Assembly: GCA_026874595.1 (NCBI GenBank)
Contig: CM049313.1
Location: 52,441,659-52,505,658, forward strand
Source: Sipunculus nudus
Taxonomy: Eukaryota > Annelida > Sipuncula > Golfingiida > Sipunculidae
DNA length: 64,000 nt
Direction of reading: 5' to 3'
Positions 12,224 to 23,255 of this stretch are shown in pieces. The notes beneath the pieces are model-generated. The model had not been told where the DNA came from. It saw only the letters and a list, made by a program, of their open reading frames with translations, and ran no database searches. Position numbers and translations under genes: made by a program. Within the stretch, counting starts at the first letter, position 1. The number at the start of each line of letters is the position of its first letter.

Positions 12224-14084
12224 CTCATGTCAAATGCTTACTTGAGCATTTCATGACTGAAAGGCTATAAATAGTGACAAACACTTACTTGAGGTTTTCA
12301 TGCCCGAAGGGTAATGCCTGGAGTATTTCATGCCCGAAGGGTAAGGGTAACCCGTTCTTGGATATACCTTATATTAATAGTGAAAAACACGACAGATTTC
12401 ATGCCCATTGGGTTAGGGTATCTCGTATCCTGGATAAAGCATAAATTGAGAGTGACAAACACTTTCTGGTTATTTATACCGGATTTAGCATATATTAATA
12501 GTGACAAATACATACTGGAGTTTTTTTTATGCCTGAAGGGTTAGGGTAACCCGTATACCGGATGTAGCACATATTAATAGTCACAAATACATACTAGAGT
12601 TTTTCATGCCTGAAGGGTGACCTGTATTCCAGATATACCAATATCCCGGATATGCCATACATTAATAGTAACAAACACTTACTTGAGTATTTCATGCCCA
12701 AAGGGTTAGGGTAACCCGTATCCTGGATAAAGCATAAATTAAGAGTGACAAACGCTTTCTGGACTATTTCATGCCCGAAGGGTTAGGGTAACCCATATCC
12801 TGGATAAAGCATAAATTAAGAGTGACAAACTCTTACTGGAGTATTTCATGCCCGAAGATTTATGGTAACCCGTATCCCGCAATTACCATATATTTATTAG
12901 TGACAAACACTTACTGGTTATTTCATGCCCGAAGGGTTAGGGTAACCCGTATACCGGATGTAGCACACATAAATAGTGACTAATACATGTGGGAGTTTTT
13001 CACGCCTGAAGGGTGACCTGTATCCCAGATATACCAAATATTCAAAGTAACAAACACTAACTGGAGTATTTCATGCCCAAAGGGTTAAGGGTAACCCGTA
13101 TCCCTGATTTAGCACATATAAATAGTGACAAACAATTACTGGAGTAATTCATGTCCGAAGGATTACGGTAACCCGTATCCTGGATATACGAATATAAATA
13201 TTAATAGTGAGAAACACTTACTGGAGTTTTCCATGCCTGAAGGGTTAGGGTAACCCGTATCACAGATATAGTATATATTAAGAGTGACAAACACTTACTG
13301 GAGTATTTCATGCTCGAAGGGTTAGGGTTATCCGTATACCTGATATACCAAATATTAATAGGGACAAACACTTCCTGGATAATTTTATGACCGAACGGTT
13401 AGGTAACCCATATCCTGACTATATCATATATTAATATTAGTGACAAACACTTACTGGAGTTTTTAATGCCTGAAGGGTTAGGGTAACCAGTATCACGTAT
13501 ATAGAATATATTAAGAGTGTCAAACACTTACTGGAGTAATTCATGCCCGAAGGGTTAGGGTAACCATATCTCTGATATACCAAACATTAATAGTGACAAA
13601 CACTTACTGGAGTATTTTATGCCCGAAAGGTTTGGGTATCTCGTATCCCGGATATAGCACATATTAATAGTGACACACACTTATACTCGAGCATTTCATG
13701 GCCGTAGGGTTAGGAAAACCCATATCTCGGATATGCCATACATTAATAGTGACAAACACTTACTGGAGTATTTCCTGTGTGAAGGGTAAGGATAACCCGT
13801 ATCTCGGATATAGCATATATCAAAAGTGACAAACACTTACCGGAGAATTTCCTGTATGAAGGGTTAGGGTAACCTGTATCTCGGATATAGCATGTATTAA
13901 TAGTGACAAACACTTGCTAGAGCATTTCATCCCCGAAAGGTAAGGGTAACCCATATCACAGATAAATTAGTAATAATAGTGACAAACACTTACTGAAGTA
14001 TTTCATATCCGAAGGGTTAGGGTAACCGATATCCTGAGTGTAGCATATATTGAGAGTGACAAACACTTACTGGAGTATTTCATG
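11706..14084 (+). repeat. 77-bp satellite, block 2 (about 31 copies)
   Basis: This is the same monomer as in the first block. The first ~1440 bp, up to about 13149, copy the first block almost exactly, including the (AT)n run at 12174-12221. The remaining ~930 bp have no counterpart to the left and contain more regular monomers. The array ends at CATGATAATGTCACTGCC where the inverted 87-bp block starts. Confidence 0.9.
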
Positions 14085-14520
14085 ATAATGTCACTGCCAT
14101 GGCACAGACTGCCTCATGCAAGCAAATTTATAAGCAAGCATAAATGGTGTGTGTCACAAGATTGTCACAAACATGTCACTGCCATGAACAGACTGTCCAA
14201 AGCAAATTTATCAGCAAGTATAAAGTGTGTGTCACAAGATTGTCACTGTCACAAACATGGCACAAACATGGCACACATTTTCCCAAGCAAATTTATAAGC
14301 AAGCATAAAGGGTGGGTGTCACAAGATTGTCACTCTCACAAACATGGCACAGACTTTCCCAAGTAAATTTAAAAGTAAGCATAAAGGGTGTGTGTCACAA
14401 GATTGTCACTGTCGCAAACATGGCACAAACATGGCACAGACATTCCCAAGCAAATTTATACGCAAGCATAAAGGGTTTGAGTCACAAGATTTTCACTGTC
14501 ACAATCAGAGCACAGACTAA
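14085..14520 (+). repeat. 87-bp satellite, block 3, inverted
   Basis: The units read GTCACAAGATTGTCAC, GGCACAGACT and GCAAATTTATAAGCAAGCAT, which is the reverse complement of blocks 1 and 2. About five to six units are present, with spacing less regular than in block 1. Open frames on the plus strand here are artefacts of the repeat. Confidence 0.85.
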
Positions 14521-14720
14521 AATGTCCAGCTTCTTTGGTTTGGGCGTCTTGCACTGTCACTGCTATAGCACAGACTGGCAATACGTCCTATTGTGTAGAG
14601 GGTTTATTTGGTCAGATCTTGTCTCTGCAGTCCCACTCCCCCAACCCTCTACATTTGTCATATGATATATAAAGAGGAAAAAAACAGCAATCATGGTGGA
14701 TATGGGGAAATGGAGGTAAT

Positions 14721-15370
14721 CCCCTTTTTTTCTAAAATCATCATCTTCAGGTGTACATTTTAGGCTGTTTGCCGTATATATTTGAGTGCATTAGATATAC
14801 CCTGTCAATTTTTCATAATGGTGGCATTTTATGAGCGATGATTTTTTTATCTGCGATCTTGCCGATGTTTTAAAAAAAATAACTGGATATATATATGGAT
14901 TACTGAAATAAATATATACTTTAATAAATTATGCCTGTTTACATGTATCCCATGCTGTATAATTTTACAAAAAATGTGTTATCAAGCATTGATTTTTACT
15001 TTTTTTTCATACCTTTTTTTCAGACAATTTTATCCTATTTCCTTAAAAGGACTTCAGGTTTTTTTCCCATTACATCCGGGTGGCAGCACTGCATTTTCCT
15101 GACATGATCAAACTAGTTGATACACCTTACTGGACACGAGATGTCCTTAATTAACTGAAAGGACCGAAAAATTTATCCCGTGCATGTACCAATTCAGGTT
15201 ACAGTTGCATGACGTAAAAGAATTACTTAACAAAGCTTTTGTCATTAGACGGGTCAAAATATGGGTTAACCCTAACAAATTGCAATAAATAGTTAAATGC
15301 TGATTTTCTGTACTCAGAGACTAGCTTAACAATATATCATAACTTTACCATAATCGGACCCCGGAAAAAT
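14721..15370. other. No gene seen
   Basis: AT-rich stretch with poly-T runs near 14727 and 15000-15020; the last ends in TTTTTTTCAGACAATTT and resembles 9001-9010 in the same orientation. No coding sense found. Confidence 0.4.
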
Positions 15371-15990
15371 TATTTTCAAGATGGCATTCAAAATGGCCGC
15401 CAAGTACTTAAAATGGCCATAAATCATACATTTTTCATCGTAGAGTTGTAATTTTGACATTTACTACCAGGTTTTTTGGGGTCAAGAAATCTATTAGAAC
15501 TAATAAAAGAACTTTGTGCGGCGTCAAAATTGGGCACCAAGTACCGAAACAGCCATAAACCATTAAACCATTAAATTTTCAACGCAGAGTTGTAAGTTTT
15601 GTCTCTTCTACCAGGTTGATGGTGTCAAGAAATCCATTGGAACAAAAAAATATTACGTAATCCAAGATGGCGTCTTAAGTTTCCACCAAGTCCTTAAAAA
15701 TGACCTTAGATAATTTATTTTTCATCATAAAATTGTAAATTCTGGTATCTTATACCAGGTTTAAGGGGTTCAGAAATCCATTGGAACCAATAAAAACATA
15801 ATTGCGTATGTATATTACTGGCAAATCCGAGATGGTCTCCAAAATGGCTGACAAGTCCTAAAAAAATGGCCAGAAATCATTAATTTTTTTAAATCATTTA
15901 TTTTCACCGTAGAGTTGTAAATTTGCTACATATACTGCTAGGTTTCTGGGATACAGAAAGCCCTTGAAACCAACACAAATGAATAGGTTT
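15371..15990 (+). repeat. Diverged ~140-165-bp tandem repeat (AAGATGGC/AAAATGGCC type)
   Basis: Four degenerate units place CCAAGTAC or a variant at about 15401, 15538, 15687 and 15852. Each is followed by a GGCC(A/-)TAAATCAT-like stretch, GTAGAGTTGTAA, ACCAGGTTT and a purine-rich AGAAATC(T/C)ATT. This type of repeat, based on 'AAGATGGCGGCCAAGTAC', is common in mollusc DNA. No protein-coding meaning. Confidence 0.75.
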
Positions 15991-16552
15991 TCAGGTCAGT
16001 TTAAGCCAGCCGACATTTTGCAGGCCTAGTCGAGCCGCGAAACTCGGCTTACTTCAAAAGTCAGCCGTCTTTTTTAATTTAAGCCAGTCGCATTTGTATT
16101 GCATAACTCGGCTCCAGGCTCTACGCATTAAACTGCAAAGGGAGAAGAAACAGGAATAAAGAAACATAGAAAGGACACCGGTTGGAAGCTTAAAAATCAG
16201 GTTTTGTGAATTTGCGCGGTACGGCTACCAGGTGGCGCGCGTGCTATGGTTATGTTTATGACCCTCATCGCGCCTGGATCAAACTGTTTTCCACTTGTGT
16301 ACATAAGTAAACGGTTTTGGAACGAAATATTGGAAGATACCGTATCTTTCAAGGAGAAAACGCTATATTAAATGTATATGTAACATATCTGATATGTGAA
16401 TAGAATCCTATAAGGGAATTTGAGTGAGGGGGGAGATTGAACCAACTTCTTGGACATAGAAGTGTAATTAAAAAAACTTAATATAGAGATGTTCTAATAG
16501 CCATGCTGGTCTATTGCATCGAGATATAGAACAAGACTACACAGAAAAAGTC

Positions 16553-16625
16553 GGATCACCCCGTAAGGGAATCGAACCCATGACCCTCCGATTGCAGGTC
16601 GTCTGCTCTACAACTAAGAACACCA
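16553..16625 (-). pseudogene. tRNA-Cys-like relic
   Basis: Read on the minus strand, the segment contains an A-box-like GTTGTAGAGCAGACGAC, a loop CTGCAAT with GCA in the anticodon place (Cys), and GGGTCATGGGTTCGATTCCC with a perfect B-box. The anticodon stem pairs poorly and the acceptor ends do not match. It is therefore a tRNA pseudogene or the head of a SINE rather than a working tRNA-Cys gene. Confidence 0.5.
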
Positions 16626-16805
16626 TAAAAAAGCCATAAGTGTGTCACTGCTGCATGCGACGTCACTGTGACTACACATGTAGTATGTATAATACCAGTC
16701 ACAGTAGTGAAGTCACTTCGCTTGTTCCTATGAAGGTGTGCTGATACACAGGTGTTGCTGAATTTCGTGGGATCTTAATGAAACTAGTAGTCCATGGGCC
16801 AGAAA

Positions 16806-16829
16806 GTGACACCCCCCCCCCCCCCCCCG
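16806..16829. repeat. Poly-C tract
   Basis: A run of about 17 C follows GTGACA and ends in GGGAATTT. Nearby, CAAACATATAAATACTGCA (about 16893) recurs in similar form at about 17604, so the surroundings belong to a diverged repeat. Confidence 0.8.
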
Positions 16830-17656
16830 GGAATTTTCGCGATCCCCCTAGTTTTCTTCCTTGAGGTGTCCTTTACTCATTTCCAGGTGTTTCCAAACAT
16901 ATAAATACTGCAAACACCTGGAAAATCAACATATTATAAACCGCGTCCTCAATTTGAATTTTTTTTTCTCGTGCGACTTTCCATTGGTTCATGGACCATA
17001 TCTTTCTTATTATACCACATGAGTGCACAATTGTGGCATCAATGGAAATAGATGAACATTAGCTTTATGATGATTTACAATTTGGCCTTGAAAATGTAAC
17101 GTGAAAATTCTTGGACCACTTTTGTACCCCTACCTCTTAATTTTTCTTTAATTTTTTTTTCAGATATTATCGGTACCAAAGGCATATTTTAGATTTAGGC
17201 ATATCCTTTGGTCTTAATATGTTTAAAACATCTTTCAGCACAATTACATATACAAATTTAGAATTAATTTTAAAAATTGCAAGATTAGACACACTAAACA
17301 TTAATGGATAAGTAAGTCAAATTTTTGTAGAAATACCATCTTCAAGGTTTCTTTTGCTTCATAGCTTTTCAAAATCTCAACAAACCTGCAAGTTCTTGGT
17401 ATCAACTGATTTGTTGGAACATTCCTATTGCAATAATAATAAATATGACCATATGTATGAGAACAGCAGGAACCTAAGTGCATATCTGTTACCCCTCCCC
17501 TCTTCAAGTCCTTGGGCAAGAGAAGCCTACAGCGCTCAGGAATTTCATGAACCCACTAGTTGGCTCTTTAAAGATATCCTTTCCCCGTTTCATGATTTTT
17601 TCAAACATATAAATAGTGCAGTCACCCTAAAATCACCCTTTTTGTAACCAAATACT

Positions 17657-17725
<69 letters not shown>
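17657..17725. repeat. (AT)n microsatellite
   Basis: About 33 uninterrupted AT units. Confidence 0.98.
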
Positions 17726-17726
<1 letters not shown>

Positions 17727-18937
17727 GGAGTGACTGCGCCAGTATATGGACAATTATCCTTTCCAAATATTATTAAGTATCAACATTGCATTATTTTGAC
17801 ATAAATAGAATTGAAAGAACATTACTTTATTATAATAACTGTTTTACTCAGAGAAAGTGATATATATTAATTCTGAGGCTTATTTTGTATCCTCTGATCA
17901 TGAATTTATGCAGCTGTGTTGTTTAGACAGTGTATTTTGTTTCACTCGCACAAATCTCGTTATAAGAGCCAGATCTTTGTGTTCCTGGATTTGTTGGAAC
18001 AATCGTAATTTATTGCAAACATGTATGACCAATAAAATGCAGAGGAAAAAAAGAAAAGTGTATGGTGCTAATCTCTAACACTTCTATCAATAACATGGTT
18101 TGAATCCAGAACTTTCTGGAACCTCCGAACTCGGACTAAGCTGTATTACTTCATGAAGGAAATCTTACCCGTGTTGTAAATAATTGGACTACTGCCCACA
18201 AGCTCCTTCTAACACTTCTATAAATCATGTGAAACAAATGAGTAACAGGTCACAAATATTTTATCAGAAGAAAAAATCAACATTACCATCATTATGGTGT
18301 ATTTTTCTTAATTTCTTGAAATATCAAAATAAATGATCTTTGGATATGACGAATTAAAACTTTCCCTAGGAGACCTACCTTAGAGGCCAGTCATTTAGAC
18401 GAAAACTGATGTTCACTCATTGTTACGTGAAATTAAAAGTTATTTTATATCATGGAATAATTGAATGATTGTTCATATAGTAATTACAGTTTATTAGTTC
18501 ATTAAGAGCTAGATTAATACTAGTAACATCACTTTATCATTAAACAGGGACAACACTTTTTAGCATTATTGTGCTATTGTCCACCGAGTCAGGTTTCTGT
18601 ATGAGCTCCACGCCTGCCACCACTGATAAATTCATAGACTCTGTTCTACAAAGAAGGGAAGGAAGTCTGATTTCATGAAACAGAGATATACATATTTGAG
18701 ACAATTTAATTACATTACAGATTAAAACTCATAAGCATGAGTTAAAAGTGTTGGGTATCACTGGCTGGCAGTTTGTGATGTCCCCAATATTTCCGAAAGT
18801 TAATACAGTGAGATTATGCAAACAGTGCCTCACCAGGTTTGAAGAGCATATTTCTGCAAATATTTGACTTGCTTGTCCATGATTATTTTGAGATAAATTA
18901 TGAATTTTAAGAATTTTCACATATAATTTTAAGATGT
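17726..18937. other. No gene seen
   Basis: AT-rich sequence with short frames lacking any recognisable domain or codon bias. Confidence 0.4.
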
Positions 18938-19396
18938 TTGCAGCTTGAAAACGGTAAAGACACCTTAAAACAGCCAGCAAGTGGATCTGAGATATATTAC
19001 AAGCATCGCTGGGCCCATCCCCCTGTTACCTGTCTAACCGGCCTCAGGTTAATAAAACATGGTTCCCTTTCTTTTGCTGCACATCAACCCAAATTATTCA
19101 ATATACTATTAAAACCTCTAAATAAAGCTTTAAACAACTTTTCAATCTTCCTACGTAGCCACTACAACTTATCCTATTATTTACCTCAAGGTATGAAAGC
19201 TGACATAAACATACGAGAGTTCATGCGGAAAGATTGTCATGAATGTCATGTCAGCAACAGGCCACATTATGCTACTCTCTTCATAAACACTTGGATATGG
19301 GGTATTATTAGCATACGGGGTTTTAGGTATAAAGCTTACCCAATAATCAATACGCTGCAAGAGAAATGGCACTCCAGCACAAGCAACAGCATGTAA
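18938..19396 (+). pseudogene. Unrecognised 152-codon frame, possibly a LINE C-terminal relic
   Basis: This is the longest open frame in the window. The middle reads LIKHGSLSFAAHQPKLFNIL and continues LKPLNKALNNFSIFLRSHY. The order 'G-SF-AAPKLFN-LP-LRKA-F---L' is that found near the C-terminus of CR1/jockey-like LINE reverse transcriptases, and a clear relic of that type lies 900 bases downstream on the other strand. No stop falls within the frame, but there is no catalytic motif, no initiation context and no neighbouring RT core. It may be a chance frame; I would not call it a host gene. Confidence 0.3.
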
Positions 19397-19843
19397 TAGT
19401 TCCTGAGAATATGTTTTGTGAGCTAAGCATTTTGATATTGTATTAAAGCAGACAGAGCCTGATGTGGTTAAGTCCATTTCCTGCTGCATGTTAAAGTTCC
19501 GTCTTGTCCGTCAGATGTAGTGTCTAGATTTCTGGATTCCGTCACGGACAAAATTCTCACACTCTATGAATATTTCAGAGACTGAACAATAAATTTCAAC
19601 TAAACATGCAATGACAGATCTTTCAACTTAACATGCCATAGCAGATCCATGTCACTCTCTGAGCTAATTTGTTATTGTTAAATAGGTGGTCTTGTTTATA
19701 TTTATTTCACACAGTGGTCAATACTAAAGCGTGCTAACTCTACACTTCTTCTATCTTATTTTCCGTCATATTTTTTTCATGAATCATTTAATTTAGATAT
19801 TTTATTGATCGAGTTCAATCACCACTCTGTAGAACAAGCCTCG

Positions 19844-19844
19844 T

Positions 19845-19875
<31 letters not shown>

Positions 19876-20565
19876 TAATACATATTTAACCAGGATAACC
19901 TATTCAGCAAAAGCTGTTTTTCAATAGGGTCCTGGTCTAGATGATATAGATAAGTACACAGATAAAAAAGCAAATATGAAAGAACTGAAACTAAAATACA
20001 TGCATACATAAAAAACAGTTATACATACATGGTTTAAAATTATCATAGAAAAAAAATTCTTAAATGATATACACGAATATTGAGTAAATAAATTTAAATA
20101 AGAGGCCTGACTAAAAATTAAAACATGTAAGATCGTGATTTCACAATAAATATATTACATAATGACACAGTAATATAGGTAATGAATACAAAGACGAAAA
20201 GGCACCTGTGAACAAGCTATGAAAAATTATATGGCATAAATTGCTTGTACAATGATTTAAACTGGCAGAGACTGGTTGCAGATTTGACACTTACAGGTAA
20301 AGAATTCCAGTGGATGGGACCAGCATATGCAAGACTTGTTTTGAAGGATTCTCTGTTTGGTTTAGGTAATGATAAATTGAAGCCCTGAGAAAAACGAGTA
20401 TTATATGCACTATTAACACGGTTGAACGTATGCGTAAGAGAGGGAGGGACATTACCAGACAAACATTTAAAGACCATTAAAGAAACAAAATATTGGTATC
20501 TCTGTTTAACATTCATCCAACCCAATGTTTGGGTAAAGGTAAAACCTGGATGTTGATTATTCCGA
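19844..20565 (-). mobile_element. 5'-truncated CR1/L2-like LINE end, minus strand
   Basis: The minus-strand frame from about 20560 down to 20217 encodes LGWMNVKQRYQYFVSLMVFK and later AGPIHWNSLPVSVKSATSL, then FKSLYKQF. This is the conserved C-terminus of CR1/L2/jockey-type reverse transcriptases. On the minus strand the 3' end carries a hairpin (19890-19934, arms CCAGGATAACCTATT and AATAGGGTCCTGG) followed by (TAAA)n, seen as (TTTA)n at 19844-19876. Hairpin plus short-repeat tail is the usual 3' architecture of these elements. Coding begins only near 20560, with a TAA just upstream, so most of the element is missing. No clear target duplication was found. Confidence 0.85.
20217..20560 (-). 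pseudogene. LINE reverse transcriptase C-terminal fragment
   Basis: About 110 residues remain, covering only the region after the RT core. The catalytic YxDD motif and endonuclease are absent because of 5' truncation. The reading frame is otherwise open to a stop at 20217, so this copy is younger or better preserved than the LINE at the start of the window. Confidence 0.8.
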
Positions 20566-21780
20566 TTTTATTTCACAAATATTACCAACATCAGATTGAT
20601 CTACTTCCCCTTATGCCGTGTTATGCCCCAACCCGGTGACATATATCATTTCTTCATCTTGATAAGTGCAATAATCTCCTGTCATCATCTTAGCTGCCTA
20701 GATTGTCAAGTTATTCATTGATGATATGGATCCTGTTAACATTTACGATAAGTAAAGATTGTCCTTGGTATATTGAGGTCGGCGTCATGTACAGTGGGGC
20801 AAGTGTATAGTATGTAATTTCATTTTGCCGAAAGTTTGAAGAATTATTGTGATTACATATTTTTTTTTATTAATTTCAGGAAACTTTTACCACAACGGTC
20901 ATCATTACACTGAAACTATGCGGTATGTATGACGTTGTGTTTATAATCAATGGCAGCAATACACGATGCCCAGGGTATCTTTCAACATATTTTCAATCAA
21001 AAAGTTCTGAGAAATAACACAGTTAATATTCCAAAACACCAACTTTAAACACTATCTTCCGCGCAGGATTTGCGTCCCCATATCGGACGCTTCTTTGAAT
21101 TTCTTATTACATTGTCGATTAATATTACATTATCAAATGATTATTACTTTATCAGATGTAACAGGCCCCCCGAGCACTATTCGGGATATTTACAACTAAA
21201 TGACAGAAAGACTTTAAACAGAAAAGTATAATATTATACCATGTCATTTTCATTCGATACGGGCTATCCTTATAAGCTTTATTACAGAAGATAAAAAACC
21301 TTATATACAGATTCTTTTGCTTTCCATAGAAAATTTCTCTATTTCCCATATATTTTATGACTCAAGACGCAAGATTTTAAGAATAGATATTGTAAGCACA
21401 TAATAGGAGAACAATATCTTCCGACGAAATTCCATGAACACAACACCATGGCACGTTCCACAGATCCTGACGTACGCTATCGTCTTATGCGATATCCACC
21501 AAAAGACTATTTTCCTCCTTTGTAAAAAGGGGCAAAATACTCCCGGGTATATAAAAGTATTCATCAAAACCTTATTAGACGTTTCTAAGAATCCAATATT
21601 TTGAATCTCATATCATCGGTTTCCTGTATTTTCACAAAACCTATGTAAACTAGAATGAGTGTGTTTTGTAGTGCAAAGACAGAAATATGCCTCCCTCCCT
21701 TTGCTTCCCATCCCTAACTTTGAACGGGGGAAATAGGACTACTACAAGAGTTTTTGGTTCACAGAAGTCATAGATTTCTG
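20566..21780. other. No gene seen
   Basis: AT-rich DNA. The short frames show no motif and no repeat family was recognised. Confidence 0.4.
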
Positions 21781-21935
21781 CTGATTTGACCATGTAGATG
21801 AAGGTCAAGGTCACAGATTTTGGAAGAAACAGTTCAAATTTCATGAAAATATATTGAGTGGTTCATAAGTCATATAGCGTTCAAATAAATAAAACCCTAT
21901 TATGGCTAATTTGACCTTGATTTGTTCCCCTTGCC
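21781..21935. repeat. Mollusc-type AAGGTCAAGGTCA repeat fragment
   Basis: Contains GAAGGTCAAGGTCACAGATT, then AGAAACAGTTCAAATTTCAT and TTGAGTGGTTCA, and then a second TTTGACCTTGA. A diverged relative lies at about 4700-4790. Confidence 0.5.
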
Positions 21936-21966
21936 CTATGGGAGGGAAGACATAAATATAGACAGA

Positions 21967-22188
21967 GCAGAAGCGGATCCGGGGGGGATCCAAGGGGTTC
22001 GGACCCCTCCCCCCCCCCTTCCCCTTTTTTCATCCGAAGCAACCCTTTTCAGGATTTCAAACAAGCATTTTGGCCTAAATCCCTCCTTTTCCGGACCTAG
22101 GCACCTTTTTTTTAGGTTTTCATTATTCCTCTTGGGCTGGAACCCCCCCCCCCCCCCACCCCTTTCCTAAATCCATGATCCGTTCTGC
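21967..22188. mobile_element. Short TIR element (MITE-like), C/G-tract rich
   Basis: The ends are GCAGAAGCGGATCCGGG (21967) and, inverted, GCAGAACGGATCATGG (ending 22188). Between them are GGATCC-rich DNA and two C-tracts (22008-22018 and about 22143-22157). 'CAG-GGCGGATCC' ends are typical of widespread invertebrate hAT-like MITEs. A precise 8-bp target duplication is not visible. Confidence 0.6.
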
Positions 22189-22920
22189 ATAGATATAGCA
22201 AAAATATAGAACGCCCCGCAGGCTTTATGGGAAGGGCGTGTTCCACTCACAAACAAGTACTCCTTTCGGGGGTTTCACGGATCTGTGACCAAGCAACAGC
22301 AATGATTGTACACCAAGTGTCCTTAGGACAACATCACCAGAAAATAACATGGGCGGAAGCGTGTATTTTTTTCCTGTCACGTAGTCCGTCACCGGAACAT
22401 GGAATTGGGCAGATGTACATGAGCTAACCTTAATAAAATGGTGAAGAACAAATTTAGAAAAAATGGATACCCTTGATTGATACTTATTTACTGATGGCTA
22501 ATTAACTGGTTAAAATATTATTAGAAATATCAAACGAGCATATAGTAAAGGTCTGCATTCTTTATGTGTGTAAAAGCGTCTCATAGGCCCCCTTTGTTTG
22601 CACAAGTGATCTTTTTCTCGAAAATTAAAACACAATGTAAAGAAAAATGTATTGAATTACCCTATCCGGAAGGCAATATCGGAGAATAAAAGAAATTATA
22701 ACCGAAGATGACTACAAAATTCAAACTAAACGGTGTTGTCTTTTAACGGAATTAACCGGAAAATGTTTGATAAAGACCTTTATCGTTTATTGTAAAAAGT
22801 CTCTTTCCTACAGCAGTAAGGGTTAAGCTGTGCTGTGCGAAATGATTATTCTTAGGACTAAGTATGTACATCTCGGTTTCAGACAACATCACAGGGCGGT
22901 AGCTTCCTATCATATTATAT
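22189..22920. other. No gene seen
   Basis: AT-rich sequence with no feature that I can support. Confidence 0.4.
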
Positions 22921-22924
22921 TTTT

Positions 22925-23255
22925 GTATCATGGTGTCACCCAGGCCCGGTGTCTACCGCACCTGTTGGTCCTGGTTGTGTAATCATCCCCATTGCTGGGT
23001 CTTAACACCGAAGAATCCACTGGAGACGCCCTCGTTTGTCAGTGATACACGGCTGTTTGGCACAGCCTTCCCATAAACCTGCAGAGCGCTCACTCTTGGT
23101 GGGGCCGACAGTTTATATCTCAACGGCTCGGCTGAGATTTGAACTCACGACTTCCCGGCTTTAAGCCCTGTGCTCTTCCCCTAGACAAAGGAAACCCGTC
23201 TTTGTGACAGGGCTTTGGGTCCTGTGCTTGACCCCTGAGCCACAGAAGCAGTTGA
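22925..23255 (-). mobile_element. tRNA-derived SINE, minus strand, with doubled head
   Basis: Read on the minus strand it has TGTGGCTCAGGGGTCAAGC (A-box-like), then a second head with TCTAGGGGAAGAGCACAGGG, GGCTTAAAGCCGGG and GTGAGTTCAAATCTCAGCC (B-box). The body follows: GTCGGCCCCACCAAGAGTGAG, CGCTCTGCAGG. The same head and body occur on the plus strand at 26680-26965, so this is a dispersed family. The repeated first half (TGTGGCTCAGGGG and GTCTAGGGGAAGAGC about 60 bases apart) suggests a dimeric or re-inserted tRNA head. Confidence 0.8.

Larger units (their letters stand above)
9208..13149 (+). repeat. Recent tandem duplication of a ~1.97-kb unit
   Basis: Copy 1 spans about 9208-11177 and copy 2 about 11178-13149. 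By eye they differ at roughly twenty positions, plus one extra AT pair in the microsatellite, so about 1% divergence. Each copy comprises one 87-bp block and the following ~19 monomers of the 77-bp satellite. The junctions fall at CATG, which both satellites contain, as expected for unequal crossing-over. Confidence 0.9.
9082..14717. mobile_element. Composite satellite block with inverted ends
   Basis: The block runs from ACCTCCATTTCCCC (9082) to its inverted match GGGGAAATGGAGGT (ending 14717). Inside each end lies ACCCTCTACACA or its inverse (about 9099 and 14598); on the right about 105 extra bases separate the two motifs. Next come 87-bp repeats on both sides in opposite orientation, then 77-bp repeats in the middle. 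Inverted ends with tandem repeats between them suggest a non-autonomous DNA transposon that expanded by satellite growth. There is no transposase and no clear target duplication, so an inverted duplication of satellite DNA is the alternative. Confidence 0.5.

Noticed and set aside
10342-12544. Identical 76-codon frames at 10342 and 12314
   Set aside because: They lie within 77-bp satellite DNA and are identical only because of the 1.97-kb tandem duplication.
9736-14084. Telomere or interstitial telomeric array
   Set aside because: TTAGGG occurs only once per 77-bp monomer, never as a TTAGGG tandem run.
14082-14665. Plus-strand frames of 94 and 117 codons
   Set aside because: These are the same 87-bp repeat in inverted orientation, with no start context and no independent sequence.
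16553-16625. Functional tRNA-Cys gene
   Set aside because: Anticodon and acceptor stems do not pair adequately despite a good B-box and GCA at the anticodon position.
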